DNA of 28,339 bases from JAATFY01 sp049276515 (GCA_049276515.1 JBASWO010000005.1:1-28339); one strand, 5' to 3'; shown: positions 7,970 to 14,425, counted from the first letter of the stretch. A program made the numbers and translations. Notes: generated from the sequence alone by a model not told the origin.

Positions 7970-8160
7970 CGGAGACAGAGGCAAAATTTTATTGCCAGCG
8001 AAGTTTCATTAAAGGCCAGTAACGCATCTGCATGGTGCAGAACGAATACTCCAGTATTTATTTTGGATAGTATTGAATGGTTCAGTATTTTACATCCGAA
8101 GAATGTCCGGAAAATTGTGTCAAATTATTGGCTACCTTGAAATGTCGCCTCTGTCTCGGA
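7970..8160 (+). ncRNA. Candidate structured RNA or leader closed by complementary ends
   Basis: GAGACAGAGGC (7972-7982) is exactly complementary to GCCTCTGTCTC (8147-8157). Inside are GCCA (7993-7996) with TGGC near 8129-8132, a perfect hairpin CTGCA-TGG-TGCAG (about 8028-8040), and ATACTCCA pairing with TGGATAGTAT (about 8047-8074, two-base bulge). As RNA this folds as a terminal stem enclosing several hairpins, ~190 nt, ending 17-20 bases before the gene at 8177. No T-tract follows, so it could be a leader instead of a free RNA. No match to a known RNA family is claimed. Confidence 0.4.
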
Positions 8161-8176
8161 ATGAGCGAGGTTATGT

Positions 8177-8668
8177 ATGTCTAAGAAATTCTCTAAGAAG
8201 TCAAAAGCCCCTCTATATGCCAAGGGTTGCGATGTAACAAAAGAACGTCGTAAGCAAAATGGCGGCGTTATTAGTGAGGCTATACATGAAAGAAGTGCCG
8301 ATAAAACCTATATAAGACGGCATAGAGCCTTATTTGAGTGTGCGCTTGATGGCTATCTTTGGTATGGAAAAATTGAGCCGAATGAATATGAGGCAGGCAT
8401 GAAGTTCCGCCGCGCTTATTTGCGTTATGTTATGAATGTAAGAGTTGATGATTATGGATCTGGCGCACATGGTGATCGTGATATGGCTGCACTAACCCCA
8501 ATTATTAGCCAACAAATCTTACGCGATGCTGCAAGCGTACTCTCGGATGCCCAGCGTAAGCTCGTTATGCATGTATGTGGCGATAATTTTAGGGCAGGGG
8601 ATGGCGATAAGATTGAGACTCTGCGGCGCGGCTTAAAAGTATTAGCTAAGCATTGGAATATCTTATAA
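8177..8668 (+). CDS. Hypothetical protein, possibly DUF6456-like
   Basis: 163 aa with a Lys-rich start. The core resembles the alphaproteobacterial DUF6456 pattern: RHRALFECALDGYLWYG, then EYEAGMKFRRAYLRYV (compare the AGxRFRxxY element of that family), then a C-terminal helical segment LSDAQRKLVMHVCGDN and LRRGLKVLAKHW. The last segment looks like a helix-turn-helix of the kind seen in phage late regulators, so a DNA-binding role is plausible but unproven. GCGAGG lies about 7-12 bases before the ATG. The gene follows the structured stretch 7970-8160 and precedes the TGTWACA cluster and short-RNA promoter. Confidence 0.65.
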   Translation: MSKKFSKKSKAPLYAKGCDVTKERRKQNGGVISEAIHERSADKTYIRRHRALFECALDGYLWYGKIEPNEYEAGMKFRRAYLRYVMNVRVDDYGSGAHGDRDMAALTPIISQQILRDAASVLSDAQRKLVMHVCGDNFRAGDGDKIETLRRGLKVLAKHWNIL

Positions 8669-8682
8669 GGTTAAGGAATAGT

Positions 8683-8712
8683 TGTTACAAATGTTACAAA
8701 AATAATGTAACA
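8683..8712. promoter_or_regulatory. TGTWACA operator cluster in front of a consensus promoter
   Basis: TGTTACA at 8683-8689, TGTTACA at 8692-8698 and TGTAACA at 8706-8712 lie between the stop of the 8177 gene and the -35 box at 8719. Outer copies give the inverted repeat TTGTTACA/TGTAACAA. The motif and number match the cluster upstream of the XRE repressor at 7246-7671. Confidence 0.6.
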
Positions 8713-8718
8713 AATTGC

Positions 8719-8747
8719 TTGACTATCCCTCATTTTGCCCCTATAGT
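8719..8747 (+). promoter_or_regulatory. Strong sigma70-type promoter
   Basis: TTGACT (8719-8724), a 17-base spacer, then TATAGT (8742-8747): near-consensus boxes with ideal spacing. The predicted start is about 8754, reading into the short RNA and, past its terminator, towards the secreted-protein operon. The operator cluster ends 6 bases upstream of the -35 box. Confidence 0.7.
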
Positions 8748-8753
8748 TCAGGT

Positions 8754-8817
8754 ATCGTTGAAAAACGTGTAACTGAAGTAGATCAAACAGGCGCTCGGAC
8801 TTTCCGGCGCCTTTTTT
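8754..8817 (+). ncRNA. Predicted ~65-nt small RNA or attenuated leader
   Basis: The interval runs from the predicted start of the 8719-8747 promoter to the end of the intrinsic terminator at 8790-8817, with no usable ORF. The 5' end can fold as CGTT-GAAA-AACG, a GNRA-tetraloop hairpin, followed by an unpaired stretch and the terminator stem. It may be a free regulatory RNA (copy control, antisense, immunity) or an attenuator in the leader of the operon beginning at 8957. Both readings fit the sequence. Confidence 0.5.
8790..8817 (+). terminator. Intrinsic terminator
   Basis: GGCGC-t-CGG (8790-8798) pairs with CCG-GCGCC (8804-8811) with one bulged T and a five-base loop, followed by six T (8812-8817). 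It is a clear Rho-independent terminator only about 40 bases after the predicted transcription start. Confidence 0.8.
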
Positions 8818-8956
8818 GTTTCTGCTCACAATGAACCAGCCCTTACAAAACCAGTAATAACCTGAATACGGCGGCCCGTTAGCACTCCCGCGACAGTATC
8901 GGCTTGGATTACTGCATCTTTTGTTTGGGTTGGTTCGCCAAATCAAAGGAGAGCTA

Positions 8957-9412
8957 ATGAAGCGTTTTTTACAAATTATAGTCTATGGAAGCCTGTTGCT
9001 TAGCTGTCAGACAAGCCATGCCCAGCAGATCGGCCAGGCCTGTCCTGCCAGCGATACAGTGAGGACAATTAAGTCTGATGTGGCCTCACAGGGGGTTATT
9101 CAATGCATCATTGACGATGCTGGCAATTACTACTGGCAGCCTATGGGTGCTGGCATTGCCCGTTATGACAGCTCTGGTGTTTGCTCAACAGCCGGTAGCG
9201 TTCGTTGGAATGGATCGGCCATCCAATTCTGTGATGGTATCAGCTGGCAATCTATTGGTGGTGGCACAACGCTTGTAATCGGTGGCTGCCAATTCACATT
9301 CTCGGATTGCCCTGTCGGCTACAGAGTAACCTCCTACTTTAGCCCCGGTACATATAATTGCTGTGACCGCTGCGGTAATCCCTCCTGGAAATACACAGTG
9401 TGTTCGCAATGA
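8957..9412 (+). CDS. Secreted cysteine-rich protein, possible lipoprotein
   Basis: 151 aa, ATG at 8957 with ribosome binding site AAGGAGAG 5-12 bases upstream. The N-terminus is a signal peptide (MKRFLQIIVYGSLLLSC). It could be processed as a lipoprotein at LLSC (Cys17) or by signal peptidase I after SHAQ. The mature part has about ten cysteines. It includes a repeat-like stretch with VCSTAGSVRWNGSAIQFCDG and a GISW end, of a type found in alphaproteobacterial tail-fibre or pilus-like surface proteins, and a C-terminal DCPVGY then CC..C..C cluster, so disulfide bonds in the envelope are likely. The next gene starts in the ATGA overlap and shares the DCPxGY motif. Function unknown; surface or conjugation-related is a guess. 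Confidence 0.75.
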   Translation: MKRFLQIIVYGSLLLSCQTSHAQQIGQACPASDTVRTIKSDVASQGVIQCIIDDAGNYYWQPMGAGIARYDSSGVCSTAGSVRWNGSAIQFCDGISWQSIGGGTTLVIGGCQFTFSDCPVGYRVTSYFSPGTYNCCDRCGNPSWKYTVCSQ

Positions 9413-9690
9413 ATACGCTCGATCTCTTTAAGGGTGTCGGCATCATCTATGCCATTGCCTATTTTCTTTCTTCATTGGCTGCACATGCAGAAGAACCTCA
9501 ACGCTTAGTAACAATTGCGGATTGCCCGTCTGGTTATGTCCTAGGAGTTCAGGAAACTGACCAGCCGCAACTTATGGCTAAGACGCCATCAGCCAATCCA
9601 TCGGATGCATCAGCCGAAGCCAAAGAAACCACTGAAGCACCGCGCCGTTTTGTAACGGGCTGTGTTGCTAAGCAACCTTCCAGCAAGTGA
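9409..9690 (+). CDS. Small exported protein, 93 aa
   Basis: The ATG at 9409 overlaps the stop of the upstream gene (ATGA), so translation is coupled. An N-terminal signal peptide ends in SSLAAHA before EEPQ. The mature protein is short, with ADCPSGYVLG near its start matching the DCPVGY segment of the upstream protein. It then has a low-complexity Ala/Glu/Thr stretch and a single C-terminal Cys (FVTGCVAKQ). The two cysteines could form one disulfide. Probably a periplasmic partner of the Cys-rich protein. No family recognised. Confidence 0.7.
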   Translation: MNTLDLFKGVGIIYAIAYFLSSLAAHAEEPQRLVTIADCPSGYVLGVQETDQPQLMAKTPSANPSDASAEAKETTEAPRRFVTGCVAKQPSSK

Positions 9691-9697
9691 GGATAAT

Positions 9698-10051
9698 ATG
9701 CTCAATAAACCACCCATTCCATTTTCTAAAGAACCTATCTTTGTTGATTGGCGCAGGCCAGATGTAGGCGGCCTGCGTATTGCCGCCTGGACGGATGCGA
9801 GCGGCAATCCTTACATTGGTGTATTTACATTAAACCGTGAAGGTAAGCCCAATGGCATTCCTTGCTGGTATGAGCGCCAGCGGTTTATGTCTTATGTCGT
9901 GATTGGCTTTGATAGTAACGAGAAGCCAGTGAAGGTCTTTCTTGATGCAGAAGTGACCCATCGCGGCGTTCAGGCTTCTTTGCAGTTGCCGTGGGAGCCA
10001 ACCAATGAATTTTTCTACCACCGTCGCTTGTTTGCACGGTGGGATAGCTAA
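9698..10051 (+). CDS. Hypothetical protein, 117 aa, third gene of the secreted-protein operon
   Basis: ATG at 9698, preceded by GTGAGGATAAT (GAGG, good ribosome binding site) and starting 7 bases after the upstream stop. No signal peptide or membrane segment; predicted mostly beta strands (GGLRIAAWTD, NPYIGVFTL, RFMSYVVIGFD, KVFLDAEV). It looks like a small cytosolic beta-rich protein. Not recognised. Operon position suggests a link to the two exported proteins. Confidence 0.65.
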   Translation: MLNKPPIPFSKEPIFVDWRRPDVGGLRIAAWTDASGNPYIGVFTLNREGKPNGIPCWYERQRFMSYVVIGFDSNEKPVKVFLDAEVTHRGVQASLQLPWEPTNEFFYHRRLFARWDS

Positions 10052-10125
10052 GCACCTTCAATGGGATTCTTTGCTAACCCATCAAATGATCTGGCGGTCG
10101 CTAATTATATCTTGTCGGAGACTGC

Positions 10126-10938
10126 TTAATAAACAGGCTCAGGTGGTTTGAGTTGAAACTCCACAGGTGCTGGGCGTCCTGGCTCACGAATATGGCCAGC
10201 TCGTCTCATATCCTCAAGGGAAGAAAATCCACCTCTTGCATAATTAGGTAGATCTAATTCATTAATCGGGTTACCGGCCTGTTGTCTTTGATAAGCGATA
10301 TTACTCTTAATTTGCTCAACAATATCTGCAGGAGGCGTGTAGTTAGTAATCGTAACGCCCTGGCGAAAAGCTTCTTCCCACGCACGGCGTTTGAAATTTT
10401 CACTACCAAAGAGAGCACATTGAGCGCCCCATGATTCATTGGCATGGCTTATAAGGACTTGAACGGCAGCACGTTTTTCGCTTTCGGTTGTTCCATGCCA
10501 GCCATGAATGAGAAGACTATCTTTTTTAACCTGATATTTGAGCCATGCCCCTGTTTGCTGGGATACGAACAAACTATCAGCATCAATCAACTTTGTAAGA
10601 CCTTGGCGATGACTTGATGAGGTCGCAAGCCAATCACGGCCTTGTGTAATTTCCTGATAGCCTCTTTCTTGCCAAACACGAAGCTCTGCTTGCATTTCAC
10701 GGCCATTAAATTTTGTGCCTACATTTTGAGGAGCAATTATACCGCTAACTTCTGAACCTTCAGATCCGAGCCATGAAGATGTGCGTTGTGTAGAAAGCCA
10801 TGCGCGATGACCAGCACGTCCGGTTAGCTCAAGATCAGCTTCCCAGCGTTCAAACCAATCATAAGGACGATCCTGTTTAGATTCTGCTATTTGCCTACGA
10901 ATATCAGCGTCGGATAAGCCGTTAAATTTATCAGTCAT
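10126..10938 (-). CDS. LPD7-domain protein (relaxase-associated)
   Basis: 270 aa. The C-terminal half matches the LPD7 (large polyvalent protein-associated domain 7) pattern. SEKRAAVQVLISHANESWG is followed by ALFGSENFKRRAWEEAFRQG and a VTITNYTPP strand, i.e. the usual 'G-s-d-e-F-r-r-A-w-e-e-A' motif of domains attached to TraI-type relaxases. The N-terminal half (residues 1-130) has a WFERWEADLELTGRAGHRAW segment and is otherwise unknown. ATG at 10938 with strong AGGGG about 8-12 bases upstream. It is encoded apart from the relaxase at 12959, so it may supply in trans a function usually fused to relaxases. It is convergent with the secreted-protein operon. Confidence 0.7.
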   Translation of the reverse strand: MTDKFNGLSDADIRRQIAESKQDRPYDWFERWEADLELTGRAGHRAWLSTQRTSSWLGSEGSEVSGIIAPQNVGTKFNGREMQAELRVWQERGYQEITQGRDWLATSSSHRQGLTKLIDADSLFVSQQTGAWLKYQVKKDSLLIHGWHGTTESEKRAAVQVLISHANESWGAQCALFGSENFKRRAWEEAFRQGVTITNYTPPADIVEQIKSNIAYQRQQAGNPINELDLPNYARGGFSSLEDMRRAGHIREPGRPAPVEFQLKPPEPVY

Positions 10939-10963
10939 GTTAATCCCCTAATGCGCACGCCAT

Positions 10964-11016
10964 TATAGTCAAAAACTATAGTGAGAAATACTTTCTGAAA
11001 ACATAGGTATTTTCAG
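10964..11016. repeat. Two inverted repeats between the LPD7 and 34-residue-repeat genes
   Basis: TATAGT (10964-10969) and ACTATA (10975-10980) are inverted around CAAAA. CTGAAAA (10995-11001) and TTTTCAG (11010-11016) form a second hairpin with an 8-base loop. They lie upstream of the LPD7 gene (minus strand) and downstream of the repeat-protein gene. The first may be an operator and the second a weak terminator; neither is certain. Confidence 0.4.
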
Positions 11017-11056
11017 ACCGTTAGGGTCAGGCATAGGGTTAATTTGGTGAGGTGTT

Positions 11057-12331
11057 TTAGGTTTCTTTTCGAGGATTATTTTTTGCACGAGGTGCTTTGG
11101 GACGCTTACCTTCAATTGGATTGTTAAGATAGCGTATTACTTCTTCTACTGTTGGAGTGCAGTCTCGATTAGAATTCTTATTGTAAATGGCATAAAAATT
11201 CCTTTTCACATCCATTAATAATTCTTGCCTTTGCTGTTCATCCAATTTTGATAGAACCTCCAATACGAATTGAGATTGACCATTATCAGCCAATCCTCTC
11301 ATGGAACGGTTTGCCTTCAGAATTTTTGTTTGCGTAGGCAGATCGAATTCTCTAATAAACTCAACCGCCTCTACAGAGCGACCATTCGCTGCTAATGCAT
11401 ACACGGCATCATATGAGCCCAGAACGGCTGCTCGACAGTCAGAGTTCATATCCCTAAGAAACTGAAGCACATCATCAATAAAACCAGCTTCTACTAAGTG
11501 GAGTACATTCTGGCTATTGCCAGCCGCTAGAACATAAGCGCAATGGGCTGGAGCCATGCCTTTTAGAATTTCAACCACTGACTCTGCATGTCCAGTTTTA
11601 GTGAGACCAGATACAGCGAAAAACCCAGTAAGTAATCCTGCCTGTATATTGGATTCAGCCTCTCTCGTAAATTTTAAAACCGTATTAGCTTCACCATTCT
11701 TCGCTAAGCCACTGATTGCTCCATGCTGTGAAAGTATGACCATCCCTTGCTTCTGATCCACTTTTTCAACAAGATCTGCAATGAATTTTGCAAAACCATG
11801 GTGTGCCAGAACTGCCGTAACATTTTCACCGGCTATAATTGATATTTGCTGCTCAACGCTAGCCCCCTCTAGAACTTCTGCGATTAGGTCGGTTTGGTCG
11901 GCTTGGATAAGGCTAGCCACTACTAGATCAGTATATAAAACTGCCATTTTGTGCTCTGGTTCCATGGACTTAAAATAACCAGCTAGATTTTCTCCATACC
12001 CCGTGTTTGCTAAAGCAAACGCAGCGTATTTCGAAGATAAAACAATGGCTCTTTGCAGAGGACTAAAACTTTCTAAGAATTCGATTGTGATATTAGAATA
12101 ACCTCTTTCCGCTGAGTTCAAGGCATTAGCTCCAACAATTTTTGCCTGACTATCTGGATCAAGTTTTCTTATAAAGCTAAAAAGCCCTTCGGCATCGCGG
12201 CACAACAAATCACGACTTTCCGGATTAGACGTTAAATGGGATATGATTTTTGCCAGATCTCTTTTACGCGAAGGGCGCAATATTTCATCGCCCACCTGTA
12301 GGAAAGAATTTATTATTTTAGAGCGCGTCAT
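11057..12331 (-). CDS. Protein of tandem 34-residue helical repeats (alpha solenoid)
   Basis: 424 aa. Between about residues 60 and 385 the protein is a tandem array with a Gly recurring at 77, 111, 179, 213, 247, 283, 317 and 351. Spacing is exactly 34, apart from one gap of 36; at 145 the Gly is Asp. Each unit reads roughly G-x4-V-hydrophobic-x-F/I-L-x7-Q-x2-I-L-x5-A-hydrophobic-x-G-L-A-x2, a short helix, a turn and a longer helix. The two residues before the conserved Gly vary between repeats (ER, NT, HH, KN, KT, EA, AN, DN). TPR, PPR and TALE repeats have similar length, but their consensus residues are not met (no TALE GG pair). The C-terminus is basic (GKRPKAPRAKNNPRKE). It may bind protein or nucleic acid; the ligand is unknown. 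It is divergent from mobC across a 160-base spacer. Confidence 0.75.
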   Translation of the reverse strand: MTRSKIINSFLQVGDEILRPSRKRDLAKIISHLTSNPESRDLLCRDAEGLFSFIRKLDPDSQAKIVGANALNSAERGYSNITIEFLESFSPLQRAIVLSSKYAAFALANTGYGENLAGYFKSMEPEHKMAVLYTDLVVASLIQADQTDLIAEVLEGASVEQQISIIAGENVTAVLAHHGFAKFIADLVEKVDQKQGMVILSQHGAISGLAKNGEANTVLKFTREAESNIQAGLLTGFFAVSGLTKTGHAESVVEILKGMAPAHCAYVLAAGNSQNVLHLVEAGFIDDVLQFLRDMNSDCRAAVLGSYDAVYALAANGRSVEAVEFIREFDLPTQTKILKANRSMRGLADNGQSQFVLEVLSKLDEQQRQELLMDVKRNFYAIYNKNSNRDCTPTVEEVIRYLNNPIEGKRPKAPRAKNNPRKET

Positions 12332-12491
12332 AATAATTAGCCAAATCTTAAATTAAAAACTTATGCATTCTGTGAAATTCAAAGAGCTTTATAGCAGTGA
12401 TTAATGAAACTAAATAAGCATACAAAACCTTATTTTTTAATGGTTTGCAATAATACCCAGCACCTTAACCAGACTAGCAAAGGAGCAATTC

Positions 12492-12962
12492 ATGACAGAA
12501 ATGCTTCTTCAGGATTGGCGCCATAACTCTCAAATTTTTAAAAAAAGCTGCACGCAAGTTGAGACTTTGGTCAGACCGCAAACGGTCAGCCCAAAATCTG
12601 GCGAGCTAAAGCTCAAATCAGGAAAGCCATATCGGCTCATGGGACGGTTCTCATATAGGGAGCGAGAGATAGTCCGAGCGAAGGCCAAGAAAGCATCTAT
12701 GGCAATAAATGAATATATTCGAGCCACGGCACTGGCTGCCGATTATAAGCCAAAAACTGATCCTGCACTGCAAAACGCACTCCGTATGCTCAATCGTGAA
12801 TTAACAGCGCAAGGTCGGAATCTCAACCAGATCGCTAAACATTTAAACAGCGGCGCAAGTCTAGTAGAAAGTGTTGCAATGCTGGAAACTGTACGAATGC
12901 CACTTATTCATGCACTTCGTGCCGTTAAGTGCGCTTTAGCTAATAACGCACCCATGCCTTGA
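12492..12962 (+). CDS. mobC: MobC-like relaxosome accessory protein
   Basis: 156 aa. After a ~45-residue N-terminal extension, the protein follows the MobC pattern. GRFSYREREIVRAKAKKA and SMAINEYIRATAL form the ribbon-helix-helix-like DNA-binding region, followed by ALRMLNRELTAQGRNLNQI and AKHLNSGASL, the conserved 'L-x-x-i-G-n-N-l-N-Q-i-a-r-x-l-N' helix of mobilization proteins. MobC binds near oriT and helps the relaxase nick. A good ribosome binding site (AAGGAG, about 6-11 bases upstream) supports the ATG. The relaxase gene begins inside its last codons, as is usual for mobilization operons. Confidence 0.8.
   Translation: MTEMLLQDWRHNSQIFKKSCTQVETLVRPQTVSPKSGELKLKSGKPYRLMGRFSYREREIVRAKAKKASMAINEYIRATALAADYKPKTDPALQNALRMLNRELTAQGRNLNQIAKHLNSGASLVESVAMLETVRMPLIHALRAVKCALANNAPMP
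12908..12938 (+). other. Possible nick-site-like motif within the 3' end of mobC
   Basis: GCACTT (12912-12917) and AAGTGC (12927-12932) form an inverted repeat ending in TAAGTGCGC (12926-12934), which resembles the nick region described for IncQ-type origins of transfer. The relaxase next door looks MOBP-like, not MOBQ, and the motif is short and inside a gene, so this is a weak candidate for oriT. The 12332-12491 spacer upstream of mobC is the alternative location. Confidence 0.15.
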
Positions 12963-13789
12963 TTATCAAAAGTCATATCAGGGGCGGTTATCGCTCTGCC
13001 GCCGATTATTTAAAGGCTCAAGGTAAAAATGAGAAAGTACGTACTGTAGAAATTAGCGACATCGAAGCTAAAAACCTCGATGAAGCTTTTCACAATATGT
13101 GGGCGTTGGCACAAGACACGAAGGTCAAGAAACCTTTGCATCATATCAGCATCAACCCTTTCAAAGATGAGCGCTTAACAGATAAGCAAGTGCTCAAGAT
13201 CGTTGAAAGATGTGAGCAGAAATATGGTTATAAGACCCATGACCATCAGCGTGTCATTGTGGAGCATATTAAAGACGGGCGGCAACACTTCCACGTGTTT
13301 TGGAACCGCATAAGCTTGACCACAGGCAAAGCCGTTTGGCCAGGCCTTCACTGGAATAAGTCAAAACAAGCTGCACGGGAGATGGAGAAAGAGCTCGGTC
13401 TTAGACGTGTCGTGTCTAAGAGAATGAAACGAGCGCGAAACGCGGTGGTTCGTGGTGGTCGCAGCTCTAAAATTGCAGGGCGTTACCAGAGGCTAATCAA
13501 AACACCTGCTGTTAACTGCGATACAGCCGTTCAGAAACTAAACAAGCCGGTTCAAAAAGCAAAACTGATCGGCTTTTTGATACCAATACAGCAGGCATTC
13601 CAGCCAGCCATGAGAGCAATTACCGGCAGACGTAAAAAACGGGATGAAAACACCCCAGACTCAGAAAAATTACCATTTCGTCGTCCTGAATGGGAAACAG
13701 CCGAACTTATCGCGTGGGCTTTTGAGAATGGTCGCGTCGATATTTTAGCGCAGTACGGCTTTGATTTCTCTACTGACCCTGATCTTTAA
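12959..13789 (+). CDS. Relaxase / mobilization nuclease (MobA/VirD2-like, MOBP type)
   Basis: 276 aa, starting at a TTG whose bases overlap the mobC stop (TTGA), so translation is coupled. It nicks and covalently binds the transferred strand at oriT. Candidate catalytic tyrosines are Tyr11 and Tyr17 in GGYRSAADYL. The metal-binding motif is VEHIKDGRQHFHVFWNRI, with His103, His110, His112 and Asn116 in the standard three-His arrangement. HHISINPF (61-68) is the conserved strand before it. The C-terminal ~110 residues are basic and lack a primase or helicase domain, so it is a minimal relaxase for a mobilizable element. The coupling protein and secretion channel must come from elsewhere. Confidence 0.85.
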   Translation: MIIKSHIRGGYRSAADYLKAQGKNEKVRTVEISDIEAKNLDEAFHNMWALAQDTKVKKPLHHISINPFKDERLTDKQVLKIVERCEQKYGYKTHDHQRVIVEHIKDGRQHFHVFWNRISLTTGKAVWPGLHWNKSKQAAREMEKELGLRRVVSKRMKRARNAVVRGGRSSKIAGRYQRLIKTPAVNCDTAVQKLNKPVQKAKLIGFLIPIQQAFQPAMRAITGRRKKRDENTPDSEKLPFRRPEWETAELIAWAFENGRVDILAQYGFDFSTDPDL

Positions 13790-13812
13790 AAATCACTGGT
13801 TTGACCAGCGAT

Positions 13813-13840
13813 AACCTGTGTGCAGTGCATAGGTTTTTAT
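13813..13840 (+). terminator. Hairpin with short T-run after the relaxase gene
   Basis: AACCT (13813-13817) pairs with AGGTT (13831-13835), with an inner TGC/GCA stem, followed by TTT. It lies directly before the AAGGAG of the 40-aa ORF, so it may attenuate instead of fully terminate. A second small hairpin CTGGT-TTG-ACCAG (13797-13809) precedes it. Confidence 0.4.
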
Positions 13841-13853
13841 CCAAGGAGACCAT

Positions 13854-13976
13854 ATGAAAAAGAAAGCCCTTAAGAAAAAGTTGTGTTGTCAGAAAGCGGC
13901 ACGACGACCATCGCGTACCAAAAAAACCTGTTCCTTTGGTGGTTATTTTAAACTTTTTATTCGTAGAAGGAAGTGA
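13854..13976 (+). CDS. Very basic 40-aa small protein
   Basis: The ATG at 13854 has a strong ribosome binding site (CCAAGGAG, six bases of spacing). The product begins MKKKALKKKLCCQKAARRPS and ends KLFIRRRK. About 17 of 40 residues are Lys or Arg, with three Cys and almost no acidic residues, which suggests nucleic-acid binding or a membrane-active peptide. It sits between the relaxase and DUF736 genes, in the same direction, 50 bases before the next ATG. The good ribosome binding site is the main support; the sequence is too short and biased for family assignment. Confidence 0.5.
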   Translation: MKKKALKKKLCCQKAARRPSRTKKTCSFGGYFKLFIRRRK

Positions 13977-14026
13977 GATTGCCACGCATGGTGCATGGCA
14001 AATATTTTTTAACTAAGGAGATAAAT

Positions 14027-14425
14027 ATGAAGCTTGGACATTTTATGGTGGATAATTTTGGAACTCTTCACGGCAAGATCAGCGGTCTTGGTATTGGCTC
14101 AATCAGTGTTATTTCTGAACAGGCAACAAGCAATAACGGAAAACCTTATTATAAACTGATAGCAGAACCGATGGGCGAAGCTTATGAAATTGGTGCAGCT
14201 TTTATGAAAGAAAAAGATGGTGTTGCTTATTATTCGGTAAGCTTGGACTCACCAGTGTTTCTCACTCCTGTTAGTGCTGCCTTATTTCGTGATAAAGATG
14301 ATGAGCACACACTCAATCTTGTCTGGAATAGAATAGAGCCAAAAGCGCTTTCAGTTGATGCGGTTGCGGAGGCGCAAAATCATCGGCGCCTTATCGGTGC
14401 GGGCGTGCCGACTGCAACACTATAG
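14027..14425 (+). CDS. DUF736 family protein
   Basis: 132 aa, ATG at 14027 with TAAGGAG six bases upstream; in-frame codons upstream are not used. It follows the DUF736 pattern of strands: GTLHGKISGLGIGSISV, then YYKLIAEP, then the hallmark YEIGAAFMKEKDG and YYSVSLDSPVFLTPVSAALF, then LNLVWNR. The usual family length is about 100; here there is a C-terminal extension of ~25 residues. DUF736 proteins are common in alphaproteobacterial conjugative and mobilizable elements, often next to transfer genes, but their function is unknown. An intrinsic terminator follows. Confidence 0.8.
   Translation: MKLGHFMVDNFGTLHGKISGLGIGSISVISEQATSNNGKPYYKLIAEPMGEAYEIGAAFMKEKDGVAYYSVSLDSPVFLTPVSAALFRDKDDEHTLNLVWNRIEPKALSVDAVAEAQNHRRLIGAGVPTATL

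Noticed and set aside
7970..8160. Transposon/MITE reading of the inverted 11-mers
   Set aside because: Flanks show no target-site duplication, and the interior contains hairpins instead of transposon remnants. Kept as an RNA candidate instead.
8671..8946. Minus-strand frame of 91 codons across the short-RNA region
   Set aside because: It runs antisense across the promoter, small RNA and terminator and lacks a protein-like composition.
10061..10129. 22-codon ORF (MGFFANPSNDLAVANYIL...) after the secreted-protein operon
   Set aside because: No ribosome binding site and too short to judge; may be a remnant of a larger gene.
11057..12331. Ankyrin repeat assignment for the 34-residue repeats
   Set aside because: The TPLHxAA core of ankyrin repeats is absent from all nine units.
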